Below are positions 1 through 10,049 of a DNA stretch of 64,000 nucleotides, piece by piece (the first letter of the stretch is position 1; each line of letters starts with the position of its first letter). The position numbers were made by a program, and so were the translations under genes. The DNA is from Nephrocerus scutellatus (Eukaryota; Arthropoda; Insecta; Diptera; Pipunculidae): positions 90,701,749 to 90,765,748 of the forward strand of contig OX352762.1 in the NCBI GenBank assembly GCA_947095585.1, in the 5' to 3' direction. The notes beneath the pieces were generated by a model. That model was given only the letters and a program-made list of their open reading frames with translations. It made no database searches and had not been told where the DNA came from.

Positions 1-300
1 GTCCCGATCAATAATGGGACTAAGTAGGAGTAATGTTAAAATCATTATGGGGTTCCTAACAGGGCACTGCAAGCTGAAGGGACACCTAAAGAAAATTAAA
101 TTAGAAGAGGATGACAGCTGCAGGCTATGTGGAGAAGCGGAGGAAACCCCGTGGCATCTCCTCAACGACTGCGGAGCAACGATCCGCCAGAGAAGAACCA
201 GCTGGGAACTCACGCATTTTCCGAGCTTGAACGTCATTCATTAGAACCTCTCCATATCATTAGGTTCCTAAAGGTCATTGGTATGGAGGGAGTGCTCTAA
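1..300 (+). pseudogene. LOA/R1-like LINE, C-terminal end of the polyprotein (broken)
   Basis: The reading frame from position 14 encodes the tail seen after the RNase H domain of LOA/R1/I-type non-LTR retrotransposon polyproteins: an LTGHCKLKGHLKKI stretch (residues about 15-28), then a zinc-finger-like CRLCGEAEETPWHLLNDC segment with spacing C-x2-C-x8-H-x4-C. The frame stops at 242-244, but the next frame continues as a plausible end (SLEPLHIIRFLK) to a stop at 298-300, so about one base has been lost near 230-240. Upstream codons run off the window edge, so the reverse transcriptase would lie outside. The clade is inferred from the zinc-finger tail only. Confidence 0.7.
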
Positions 301-416
301 GGTTGGGCAGGCACCGTCCCTACAGCGCTAGTCGGGGGGGGGGGGGCGCAATAGATCCACAAGGGTCGCAGTGGCATTGATTTCACCCCCATACCATCAT
401 CATAATCATCATCAAA
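301..416 (+). other. 3' UTR and ATC-type tail of the LOA/R1-like LINE
   Basis: After the stop the sequence holds a GC-rich 3' UTR with a run of 13 G, then ends in a CATCAT/ATCATC repeat at about 394-415. Short simple-repeat tails are usual at the 3' ends of LOA and RTE elements. This supports position 416 as the end of the insertion. Confidence 0.55.
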
Positions 417-454
417 CTATTTCAAAGTATGTAACTATTAATAAAGGACTTTTC

Positions 455-1240
455 TTTCCCTCACCAATTTGCCAGAGTTGATTTGAAAATAGTTGCGCTG
501 TCTTATTGTGAAGTAAATGTACTCTCATATTTGTTGATAGCTATAACTTCTTAACATGTGTCCAAAGAATGGATGATTTTATAATCAAGCATTTATTTCA
601 TCACCTGGTGTGGATGGTGGAATAACCGGCAGAGATTGACGAAAATCACCTGGAAATATCAAAATTGCTCCACCGATTAATTGATTGTTGTGTCTCAAAT
701 CTTTAAGTGTGCGGTCAAGGGCTTCAAGTTATTTCTTATGTCCCATTGTACACTCATCCCAAATAATAATTTTGAATTACCTCAAAACTTTGGCCATACC
801 TGAAATTTTACTAATGTTGCATGTTGGAGTTTCTACTTGTTGAATGTTGAGTGGTATTATTGGTGCAGAATGAAATGTCCCTCCTCCACCAATTAATGCT
901 GATGCTATTCCTGACGATGCTATGGCAAGTGCTATATAATTTTTCATTCTAATTTAAGCAATTATTAAATTGATCAAAAATGTTATTTCAGTTCCTCCTG
1001 GAGCATAGAGAAATTATAACCCTCCCTTACAATTTTCTACAGCGGAAATAATTGTGTCAAAAACATTTTTTAGATCTTTATTCAATAATCTTTTACAGTT
1101 GTCAAGAAATAATCGCAATTCATCAACGTAATATTATTTTTCTCGCAATATATCTTTATCCTCAATAGTGGTCACTTCACGTATTGATGTTGGTATTCCA
1201 TGTTGATTAAGTATTTTATTGTTGATTGATATACATTTAT
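455..1240 (-). pseudogene. Helitron Rep/helicase, Pif1-like helicase domain (decayed)
   Basis: Read on the minus strand, this is a nearly continuous Pif1-like helicase of the Helitron type. In order: a linker with a DKDILREK-like stretch (about 1200-1140); the Walker A region GGLYFLYAPGGTEIT (about 1010), where the family has GGTGKT; ASSGIASALIGGG and PTCNISKISGMAK (about 920-790); the Walker B segment IIIWDECTMGHKK (about 775); GAILIFPGDFRQSLPVIPP (about 640); and a downstream LSTNMRVHL stretch (about 550). In-frame stops and frameshifts interrupt it, and the Walker A lysine is lost, so no working ATPase is expected. The HUH Rep domain is not seen. Pif1-type helicases also occur in host genes, but this wording is specific to Helitrons. 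Confidence 0.88.
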
Positions 1241-1249
1241 TTTCTATGG

Positions 1250-1580
1250 TCGCGTGAAATAGTATATTATATAACGAACGATGAAAGTAGCTCGTTTGAT
1301 TGCCGCACACGGCTACCGCCTCGTGCTACAAGTTTCTAACTCGCACGATAAGCACTTTTCAGCGAGTAATGTACGCTATTTTTCACACAACCAAAACAAT
1401 TTCTCTGCTAAACTGCTCATGCGCAATACAATACTACTGTGGGAATGTGTGTTCACTGAGACTGTAGTAAATAACAAAAGTATTTTCTATGTTAACAAAC
1501 TAGTGTGGATATTGCTTTCGAGGGTATGTTATAGCATTGGAAACAGTCACTTTCGTTTATGGCCGTGTGAAAAACATCTT
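1250..1580 (+). repeat. Family G repeat, copy 1
   Basis: About 210 bp (roughly 1365-1575) matches, in inverted orientation, the stretch 11812-12005. Shared landmarks are GAGTAATGTACGCTATTTTT, a CAGTAAATAACAAA segment and a TATGGSCGTGTGAA end. The copies differ at scattered bases. The open frame at 1281-1634 is probably incidental, because the second copy does not keep it. The class is unknown; the end resembles family C. Confidence 0.6.
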
Positions 1581-1639
1581 TTACAATCAAATTGTCCCTA
1601 CCACTTAAAAATATGTTGGCGATCGGAGCCCTAGTCCAC

Positions 1640-2511
1640 TAACCTGGTTTCTGTTGTTGGTGGGATTTTGGTTGTTGCCAAAACCGTCTTTACAAGTTTT
1701 TTAATCAGATAATTTTATGATGACACGTTCAAGTAAACAACTGCAAGTTTTTGCTTGTAAGCATATTAATTGTGATCGGCTGATTGACTACCAAAATATT
1801 AAATTTGAATGAACCTACAACAAATTGATCTTTTAAATATCTAGCAAAATACGAAATTCAATCATCGCATACACAAACATTTTTTGTTCATATCACTTGA
1901 ATTCGTAATAATTCTCCTCTTTTTCATTCGAAAATGTTGAATTGAAAGTCATCCAATTTATCATCCACGAACCAGCGCAGTTCTACGTGAGAACGTGCAA
2001 AAATGATTAATAGCGTTTGGTCCTGCGATTGAAGTACTAGATTTAGCTTATCCACCAGTGACGTGTATTTTTCCTGTGTACGAGTCAATTAACAACAAGT
2101 CAAGTTCAATCACTTCATGTGCTCCCTGTTATAAGAATAACCTGGGGGATCTACAATTCGGGAAATTCATTTGATTAGGTCAATGGCAATAAAAAAAAAA
2201 TATTGATACTTTGAGTCATTTGTAACTAATCTCAGTCGTGTTTAAAAAATAGCAGTACTTTTACAGTACTATTATTAGAAATAAATACATAACTTACCGT
2301 CTGTATTAGTATTAACAAATATTGTTCTACTATATCTGATAACTAAAAACTTATACTAATTAAAACTACCTACCTAAATTTATAAAAGATTTAATAAAAC
2401 AAAATCCCTACAAAGGTTGCAGTCATGTCTGTCTGTGAGGTAGCTTGTATAATTGTCGCTAATTGTCGGCCACACCCAGTCCAGCCACCAGTATAGTTTT
2501 TTATCGAATGG
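1640..2511. other. No recognisable feature
   Basis: AT-rich sequence with short A and T runs. I saw no coding similarity, terminal repeats or tandem arrays. Confidence 0.5.
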
Positions 2512-2911
2512 CCATTTGTTTTAATTTTTATGGGCCGTTTATTTAAATTCTCTATATAAACTTCGTGTGCCCGTGCCTGGCGGACTGGCTTGCTGGCTGG
2601 CTGGTCAGATTTTGTGATCAGTTTTTAAACTTCACAAAGCCCGATTTTGTTGAAATTTTGCACAGATGTAAATTTCCGACAATACTTTCTATTAAAATTT
2701 GAGAGTGATCGGGCCGCGGTGTCGCAGGGCTCCCATATAACGGCATCAATTCATGTCATGACTGTGTTTTGTGTGCGTGGTGCGCTGTGAACAACGCTGC
2801 TTTCTTTACTATTGGGGTTGTTTTGTTGTTGGGTTGCAGTGCTTTGAATGTGTTTTTATTTTTCAGCATTTATAGTGGAACTATAGGAGAATTTACATGA
2901 AAAATTTTGAT
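2512..2911 (+). repeat. Family A repeat copy (with preceding end fragment)
   Basis: A fragment of the family A right end (TTTTAATTTTTATGGG) at about 2515 is followed at about 2542 by the left end TTAAATTCTCTATATAAAC. A CTGGCTGGCTGG tract follows, then the conserved block with CAGATTTTGTGATCAG and AAAGCCCGATTTTGTTG, and one CGGGCC-containing monomer. From about 2735 there is a 160-bp cassette (GACTGTGTTTTGTGTGCG...) that also occurs inverted at 11090-11260. The copy closes with GAGAATTTACATGAAAAATT at about 2888. Confidence 0.75.
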
Positions 2912-3350
2912 TTTTAAATTCTCTATATTAACTTCACGAACGCGCAACTGGCTGGCTGGCGAACACACCAAATTTGTGATCAACTGTTAATCCACTTCCT
3001 AAAGCCCGACTATATTCAAACATTGCACACATGTAAATTTCTTATGACAACCCTTTTTATTAAAATTCGGGGCCCCTCAGGCCTCGGGGTCGAGGTCTCC
3101 CCCGATTTTCTTTTTGTAAATTTTTTGTGGTGATAGTGGCCTGAGGCCTGAGGGCTTCTATATAATTATTTTAAAAATAAACCCGATTTTCTTCAAATTT
3201 TAAAAACCTGTATATCTACGCTGTACACAACTTTTGTATAATTTTTGGAGTGATCGGTCCCTGAGGATGGGTGCCCATATATTTTTTTTTAATTTTAACC
3301 AGATTTTCTTTAAATTTTTAACACCTGTGTATCTCTAATAGACAAACCAT
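2912..3350 (+). repeat. Family A repeat copy
   Basis: It starts with AAATTCTCTATATTAACTTC directly abutting the end of the previous copy. A GGCTGGCTGG tract, the ACACATGTAAATTTC block and about three degenerate monomers (CGATTTTCTTCAAATTTT) follow. The stretch 3232-3325 is an inverted match to 3651-3743. Confidence 0.75.
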
Positions 3351-3364
3351 TTCCGTATCAAAAA

Positions 3365-3610
3365 AAACTATGTCTGTTAGTCTGTCTGCCTGTGTCCGCT
3401 CTACAGCCCAGACGACTGAATTTATGGAAATGGAAATTCATATTTAAGCTTTTTACGTATATTGTGAGGTCCCTGTTGATTTTGGGAGAAATCGGCCAAC
3501 CGGAAGTGGCAGTTTACTTGTACAGTTTTTCGATTTTTTTGCAAATATCTCAAAAAGTATAGCACTTTTGAGAAATCTGTTAAGTGCAAAATATATTAAA
3601 AAAAATTTTT
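3365..3610 (-). repeat. Family B fragment
   Basis: Read on the minus strand this matches the family B interior seen at 53500-53830: CTTTTTGAGATATTTSCAAA, then CTTCCGGTTGGCCGATTTC, then an AAGCTTAAATATGAATTTCC-like stretch and AGACAGACTAACAGACA. It lies between two inverted family A copies. Confidence 0.6.
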
Positions 3611-3639
3611 TTAAATAATAAATTTTACCTCACCTCACA

Positions 3640-3960
3640 CAGATACAGTGTATAAAATTTAAAGAAAATCGGGTTAAAATTAAAACAAAAAATATATGGG
3701 CACCCATCCTCAGGGACCGATCACTCCAAAAATTTTACAAAAAGTTGTGTACATCTTTAAAAATTTTATATGGGCACCCCTTGGCCCTGAAGCCAGAGGG
3801 GCCCTAAATTGTATTAAAAAGTTTTATCACCGGAAATGCACATATGTGCAAAATTTCAATAATATCGGACTTTGGGAAGTGGGTTAAAAATTGATCGCAA
3901 GATTCCACGACAAACCGACCGACCGAGCGACCGAGAACCGGACGTGCCTCGGGCAAGCGA
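3640..3960 (-). repeat. Family A repeat copy, inverted
   Basis: It holds the monomer motifs AAAGAAAATCGGGTTAAAA, CCGATCACTCCAAAAATTTT and ACAAGATTCCACGACAAAC-like sequence, followed by a (GACC)n/(GACCGAGC) tract at about 3914-3945. It is the inverted partner of the copy at 2912-3350. Confidence 0.7.
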
Positions 3961-4132
3961 AATTAAAATTATCATGATCAAGGTCTCCTTCCAGTATGAT
4001 ATAAATAAAAAAATAAATTTTTTTTTAAATGCTTTAATTTAAGCATAACTAACCTTAAAAGGTAGAAAATAAAATAGGCTGATCTGATGCAACTAAAACT
4101 GTTATAAAATACATACTTTGAAAAGAAAAAAA

Positions 4133-4350
4133 AAATATTTTAATAATATTAGTGGAAGTGACCTACAATTTAATGCCGTATCCGAACGGCGAATTGAGAA
4201 GCTTTCCGTGACAAGTTATTACTCTCGGACGGTTGTCAGACATTCGTGAGAGGCGGGACAACTTGAAAAATACTTTTGGTGATACTAGGATTCAAATCAC
4301 GAACTTCCTGCTCAGAAGCCATTCACTTATCCTTCGAGCCACAGCCACTT
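4133..4350 (-). repeat. tRNA-derived SINE, internally deleted copy
   Basis: On the minus strand the head reads GTGGCTGTGGCTCGAAGGAT, with a degenerate box A, then a box-B-like GTGATTTGAATCCTAG. The body holds CTGACAACCGTCCGAGAGTA and CGCCGTTCGGATACGGC, ending in an AATATTATTA tail at about 4140. The roughly 70-bp tail segment present in the copy at 15579-15881 is missing. This body is shared by copies at 15579, 19110, 50765 and 60255. Confidence 0.75.
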
Positions 4351-4354
4351 GTAA

Positions 4355-4885
4355 TAAACCTCTCAAGACCCTACTCAAGGCCCTCTTAAACCATCATATA
4401 CCCCACTTAAGACTCCCTTTGACCCCGCAAAACCCTCTCGAAGACGGTCTCAACCCCCCCCCATCGAGACTCCCACTTCCCTCTGAGGACCCACTCAGAA
4501 CTCTCTTAAGGTCCCTCAAGACTACATTACGACCCCATTCAGGACCACATTCAAGACCCTCTAAAACTTTCCTTAAACCCCCACAAAACCCCCTAAAGAC
4601 CATCTAAAGATTCCTCTCAAACTGCCCTCAAGACCACCCCCAAGACCCTTCAAGAAAAACCTCAAGACCCCGTCCAGATTCACCTGAAGGCCCCATCATT
4701 ACTCACCTCAAGACCCACCTGAAGAACCACATGAAGACCCATCTGAAGACCACCAAAAGACCCCCGAAAATTCCTACCCCAAAAACGTGAACGAGACTTA
4801 CTCACATATTTGTAATGAAAAAAAAGCGTGACAGAATGACAGATATAAACCGACAGACAGACATACATACTATTTTTATAACTAA
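4355..4885 (-). repeat. Family E minisatellite element, small copy
   Basis: A degenerate CTCAAGACCC-type array runs from 4355 to about 4770. It is followed by a unique segment (about 4785-4850) and GACAGACAGACATAC. The same three parts occur in reverse order on the plus strand at 44855-46145, including the shared segment CATTACAAATnTGTGAGTAAGTCT. Frames crossing this array on both strands are low-complexity artefacts. Confidence 0.7.
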
Positions 4886-5067
4886 GTAGTAACAAAGTCT
4901 TAGTGTGATTGTTGTGAAATAAAGAATTAACATCAATTGCGATTGGAACGCAATGTTGGTCAACTAGCAAGTTCAATAAACAACTGCAATTGGTTCCGCT
5001 AGCAGGATTGGCATAGACTGCCTTTTCCTCAATGGCAGTGAAAAAATGGAGGTGTGGGCACAACACG

Positions 5068-5447
5068 ACTTTCTTTTACGGACAGGTCCAGAATCTTCAG
5101 TAAATGTATATTAAATTTTTTTTTCCATTTATTTTTTATTTGTATTTTTTTTTGCATTTTCTCATAGTAGTTTACTACTACGTCTACCACTTCCGTTTGG
5201 CCGATTTCCGCCAAAATCAACTGGGCCCTCCCAATTTATGTAAAAGGCTTAAATATGAATTTTCGTCTCAATCAATTCAGCCGTCTGGGCTGTAGAGTGG
5301 ACACAGAGCCACAGACACACAGACAGAGAAGATTTTTTTTTGCTTTTTCTGACTCAGGAGATACGGTAATGGGAAAATCTGCAAAAATCCCGAGTTCGAA
5401 AATTTTCATGATTACTATACTTACTATTACTACTAGTAAAAGAAAGT
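5068..5447 (+). mobile_element. Family B MITE-like element with 12-bp inverted ends
   Basis: The ends are perfect inverted repeats: ACTTTCTTTTAC at 5068-5079 and GTAAAAGAAAGT at 5436-5447. The 380-bp interior carries CACTTCCGTTTGGCCGATTT, TTCAGCCGTCTGGGCTGTAG and CAGACACACAGACAGAG, which recur in the family B copies at 3365, 34406 and 53466. No target-site duplication is visible and there is no coding sequence. Confidence 0.65.
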
Positions 5448-5459
5448 AAAAGTGATTCA

Positions 5460-6690
5460 ATATTGTCTAGTAGTGAAGACCACGAACACATTTTAATTAA
5501 CAAAAATATTTCAATTATTCTATGATATAGTTTTTAACTGCTTACCATGGCGTTTTAGTTTTCGCTTTAATTCGAGTCAATTGAAATTTTATTACAGGAC
5601 AATTGGTCAACACTTCGGAATACTTTGTCTTCCTTCCTTTTGCCCGAAATGAATTTAAAATGTATGTAAATTGACATTGATTGAAAGCGCATCGACGATA
5701 AGGACAGGTTTATATTATGTAGGACATTCCATTCGCATTGATTCGCCATTTCGAAGAATAACAAGGATAGTTGGAACTCTTGTCGTTGAGATAGCAAACA
5801 AAACCCAGCACTCAAATTTAAATTCAAAGCACTTCGCATTAAATCAGCGCTGGTAGCGATCACGGTCACTTGTGATCGTTTCCACTACGACTATTCATGA
5901 AGCCAGCAACTTTGGACGGGCTTTTGTGCCTTTATTGGCAAAGGAATGCAAGCAGACTCTCACATGCCTCTAGTGAATATTTTTCACATGGCTCATCGTA
6001 AAGCTCTTGGAGTAAAACTTAAATGGGACATTTGTTCCAAAGAAAAACATTTTGTATGCATAAGTAATTGAATGAATTTTGTGTGGATAAATGGTTCGAT
6101 AGCCTATTCGTAGAACATTTTCCCAAAGCAATATAAAATATTTATAATGCTGTTGGCCCAATTACTACTGCAAGAGGTAAATTTAGCCGAAGCTTGATTT
6201 CTTTAGGGGTTTTTCTTTATGCAGTTAAAGGAATGGAGCATACCTAGGTTAAGCTGAATGTAAGCACCAGTTTTTCACATTCTCACATTAATATTTAAAC
6301 ATCCCTCACTTCCAGCGAAGGCAACAATTTAAGTAGAGAGGAAACTGATTTTTCCCTCGAACGGACGAACTTTAATTGTGTCCGAGATGTGCGGACGAAC
6401 ATCCCATGCCTCTACTAATTAAACCAAAGAAAATAAGTTTGAAAAATTCCCTGTCAATGTTGTGTTCTGAAAATTGTTTTTAAAGTAATTCCAGGTTGAG
6501 ACGTTAAATAAAAAAAATCCTTCTCATACCAATATACCATGCAAATATAATACCATGCAAATAATTAAAAATAGTGTTGAACTGATCTAAAAGAAAAGCA
6601 CATAAATTCTGTTTTCCTCAAAGTTATATAGATTTTTTCGCAGTTGATCATCAACTAACAGCTACTGCCCATTCATTTATGAAAAAAAGG
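5460..6690. other. No recognisable feature
   Basis: AT-rich sequence without supported coding similarity or tandem repeats. Open frames of up to about 100 codons here show no known motif. Confidence 0.5.
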
Positions 6691-6699
6691 TAAATCTAA

Positions 6700-7101
6700 A
6701 ATAAGAGTGCGTGTAACTTTTACGCGCAGTTAAAGTGAAACCTTTTTGACGTTGTGGCCGATATTACGATTAAAGATGAGATGAGATGATGATGAGAATT
6801 GGCTTAGTTGCAAAAAATTCCAGACCCAATTGGCCAGATCTCAGAAGTTCCATAGGAACAAGTCTTACAGTCGCATATTAGTCCTACATTCCGAGTTTCA
6901 TACGAATCGCTTGAGAAGTGGCTTGGTTCCCAAAACTCGAGACCCTATTGGCCAGATCCCAGAATTTCCATAGGAACAAATCTTATAGTCGCATATTAGT
7001 CCTACATTCCGAGTTTCATACGAATCGCTTGAGAAGTGGCTTGGTTCCCAAAACTCGAGACCCTATTGGCCAGATCCCAGAATTTCCATAGGAGCTGTGG
7101 C
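6700..7101 (+). repeat. Family D: leader plus 118-bp tandem repeat, copy 1
   Basis: A leader (about 6706-6771, with ACGTTGTGGCCGATATTACG) is followed by about 2.6 copies of a 118-bp unit starting near 6790, 6908 and 7026. The last two units are identical over their shared length. A unit holds CGCTTGAGAAGTGGCTTGG, CAGAATTTCCATAGGAACAA and AGTCCTACATTCCGAGTTTC. The same leader and the same 118-bp period occur at 62036-62370. Confidence 0.85.
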
Positions 7102-7217
7102 CGTAGTAATATATGTATTTATGTATATATAGTTATATTTGTAGTTATATACATATATAGTTACATACATATAAAATATAACTATAGAAAACGGGGCATA
7201 AAATTAACAAAAGTTTA

Positions 7218-7345
7218 AACAACAGAGTAATGTGTACTACAGGCTAATAACAGTGTAAAAAATGTGTACAACAGAGTAATAACAGTGTAACAAATGTGTA
7301 CAACAGAGTAATGTGTACAACAGAGTAATAAAAGTATAACGCTTG
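7218..7345 (+). repeat. ACAACAGAGTAATnnCAGTG minisatellite
   Basis: Four to five irregular units built from GTGTACAACAGAGTAAT and AACAGTGTAAMAAAT fill this stretch, next to family C. It is a local tandem array with no coding meaning. Confidence 0.7.
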
Positions 7346-7900
7346 AAAATTGTAGCCCCCTTCGTAAAAAAGTTTCACTTCAAAAACTTCGCTTTTCGGG
7401 TAGAAACTTTTACGTATACGCGCATCACAAGCGACTTGCCACACGCTTCACACACGGGATCTCAAAAATGGCCTATAACACTGAGTGGAGTAAATTTTAG
7501 CTCTCTAGGGCGTATAAAAGGTGGTTAAAAAGGACCTCAAAAAGTCAACGCGATTTGCGTCTATTTTAAGCATTAACCCAATTTACACGCATTACGCGCC
7601 ACACGCGGCACGGGTCACATGCAGGTTCTTAAAAAAGCTATACGAGGCTAAACTAATCAAAAAAATTTAACTCTCTATGACGTCAGAAGGGGGGGGGATT
7701 ATATCAAAAATGTACCCACATTCCACGCATGGCACGCGGTACACGTGACCGGCAACACGTGTAACACCCAAGATCCAGAAATGGCACTGCTCACAAAATT
7801 TCAGCTCTCTATGTCGCATGAAAAATGGTGAAAAAGAAGCTCGTAAAGTCGATACAACCGACAGACAAGCAAAGTCAAATTAAATAAAAGTTGTTAATGA
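7346..7900 (+). repeat. Family C repeat copy
   Basis: Three degenerate monomers, each with ACACGC/CACGCGGCAC-rich sequence, a GATCTCAAAAATGGC-like block, AATTTTAGCTCTCTAGGGCG and GGTGGTTAAAAAGGACCTCA. The right end is CCGACAGACAAGCAAAGTC then AAATTAAATAAAAGTTGTTA. It matches copies at 15395-16090 (+) and 36490-36850 (-). Confidence 0.75.
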
Positions 7901-8765
7901 ATTCGCAAATCAAGGAGTAATATTCGAAGTAAGCCGTTTTCATATATTGTAGAGGAAGCTAGCAGATAAATAATATGGCTAATAAAAAAACTGAAGACTT
8001 TAACCCATTGTAGGGGTCTATAAGTTTTAGTGAATTAGGATGGCATGCTCAGTGCATGAATTTCATATACCAGGCACATAACTTTGATGTTTCAAAAAAA
8101 ATTGGAATAAACGAAGTTGCCAACGCATCAAAAGCAGGTCCTACGCCATGGGAAAGATATTTTTGTTTTAATTGTCTTGCTCTGTACATAAAAGTGGTTT
8201 CGTGTAAACTTTGGAAGACAATAATTTGACCTTGTTCCTGCTGTTCAAAGTTTGCATTTCGGTTTCATGTCACTGCTGATGGAATATTAATCTGAATATC
8301 ACGTAACAAGTTCAATAACATACCAGCCCAATCGTGGGAGGGGCTTAACTCTTCTTTCAGCCAAGCATTTCAGGTTTTAGAAGAGGAAATGATTTTCGTT
8401 GCTTACACTGTTACATTAATATTCATGTGTGTACAATGTGACATTGGGTACTGTTAGTCAGGTGGACTTATTGAATAACAAGTCACTAGCCAACGTTTAA
8501 CATACAAGCCATCCAACGAGTTAATTAAAATACACGGCGAGGACCGTTGTATGTGTGTTCAACACGAATAAGTTGCACCAGGCATGACTCCCATCGAATG
8601 TTTGCCTTCTAAATTGAATCTTAGTGTAGTTGGATGTTTGTTGATCTCCTGGACATTAATAGTTTGCGTTGCGAAATCATTATTCGACAAGAGTTAAATC
8701 ATGTAAAGACTTCGTTGATGACGGTATTTAAGAATTTGGTATAATTGCTCCTTACAAGCTGGATA
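7900..8765. other. No recognisable feature
   Basis: No repeat or coding similarity seen. The sequence is less AT-rich than its surroundings but holds no long open frame. Confidence 0.45.
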
Positions 8766-8770
8766 AATCT

Positions 8771-8825
8771 CTGCTGAATATCGTGACCGGTGGAGAGATT
8801 TTTTGCAGGAGGTCATGACATCGCA
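8771..8825 (+). pseudogene. RTE LINE 3' coding scrap
   Basis: About 40 bp (CGTGACCGGTGGAGAGATTT and TTTGCAGGAGG) matches the last coding part of the RTE element at about 56240 (the DRWREFLRQA region). It is too short to tell truncation from later decay. Confidence 0.5.
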
Positions 8826-9018
8826 TCGGTTAGCTTAGCGCAATCTGATTCCTAATTCCTCAAGCCGAATTACATGTGACAATAAACGAAGTTATTTTCT
8901 GCGGTCAGAATAATTATTATAAACATTAAAAAAATTAAAATTATTTTAATCTCGCGCGAGAATCATACCTAGATTAAACATTTTACCAAAGAGAGTACAC
9001 GGAAAAATGTCATATATA

Positions 9019-10044
9019 CGAGGGTGGGTCAATAAGTCCCTGAAAAATGAAATAAGGAACACACTTTTCGGCATAAAAACATTTTATTTTTAAACATAGT
9101 CTCCTTTAAGCTCGATACACTACATCCAACGTTTCTCCAATTTTTTTATGCCCTCCAAATAATTCGATTTCTCGAGCCCCTGGAAATAAGCGTTTGTTTC
9201 AGAGATGACCTCTTCATTCTACCCAAATCTCTTACCTCCAAGCCATTTCTTTATGTTTGGAAACCAGAAATAGTCGCAGGGGGCTAAATCTGGGGAATAT
9301 GCTGGATAATGGAGGAGTTCGTAGCCTAACTCATGCAATTTTGCCATTGAGACTGCGGACTTGTGCGCCGGTGCGTTGTCCTGGTGAAAAATAACTTTTC
9401 TCTTCGCCAAATGCGTTTGCGATTTGCTTCAAATCGGCTTGGAATCGATCCAGCAGCTCTGCGTAATATGCGCCGTTGATCATTTTACACTTTTCAAGGT
9501 AATCGATATGAATAACACCGCACGCATCCCAAAAAACTGTCACCATGACCTTGTTTGCTGACAAACCAACCTTGACCTTCTTCGGCTTCGATTCACCAGA
9601 AGATTTCATTGTTTTGATTGTTCCTTGGTTTATGGTGTGTTGTGGTGAATCCAGGTTTCATCCACGGTTACGAATTTTTTGAATTTTTCTGTAACATCGC
9701 CAAACACACCTTTGAAGTTGTCAAACGAACACGTTTGTTGTCGATTGTGAACAAACGCGGCACCCATTTTTCGGAAAGCATAATATTTGTCAAGCTTTTG
9801 TTTGGTTTGCGTGATAGTTTATTCTCTCGCAAAAAATGAGAACTCGAAAGTCACTTTTTTTTTATTTTAACGAAAATGCTTGTAGGCGTCTATATAAAAT
9901 GGCTGCCACAACAAAACTATTTGAAAGATCTGTCTGAAAATTTGGGTACGTTCTTTTGAAAGATAATTCTTGACAAAAAAAATGATAAATTTAAGGTGAC
10001 GACACAATTTGTGTTAATTTTCGGGGACTTATTCACCCACCCTC
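9019..10044 (-). mobile_element. Mariner-like element, internally deleted
   Basis: Terminal inverted repeats are visible: GAGGGTGGGTCAATAAGTCC at the left (9020 on) and its near-complement ending GACTTATTCACCCACCCTC at 10044, with about two mismatches over 27 bp. TA dinucleotides flank both ends (9017-9018 and 10045-10046), as expected for the TA target of Tc1/mariner elements. The length is about 1.03 kb, against about 1.3 kb for an autonomous mariner. The transposase lies on the minus strand. Confidence 0.92.
9170..9835 (-). pseudogene. Mariner DD34D transposase, N-terminally deleted and frameshifted
   Basis: In order on the minus strand: LSEKWVPRLFT-like (about 9790), a TVDETWIHH segment with the first catalytic Asp (about 9660), ESKPKKVKVGLSANKVM and VFWDACGVIHIDYLEK (about 9590-9480), INGAYYAELL, then HQDNAPAHKS with the second Asp and AYSPDLAPCDYFWFPN with the third. 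Exactly 34 residues separate the second and third Asp, which defines mariner proper. At least two frameshifts split the frame (near 9630 and near 9400), and an early stop is present. The paired helix-turn-helix N terminus is missing. No active transposase is expected. Confidence 0.92.
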
Positions 10045-10049
10045 TATTT

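Noticed and set aside
4233..4607. Pro/Leu-rich 124-codon frame and its minus-strand shadow
   Set aside because: It runs from SINE sequence into the CTCAAGACC minisatellite; composition comes from the repeat.
6790..7101. Repeats with regular spacing considered as a CRISPR array
   Set aside because: The 118-bp units are directly contiguous without unique spacers, and the sequence is an animal genome.
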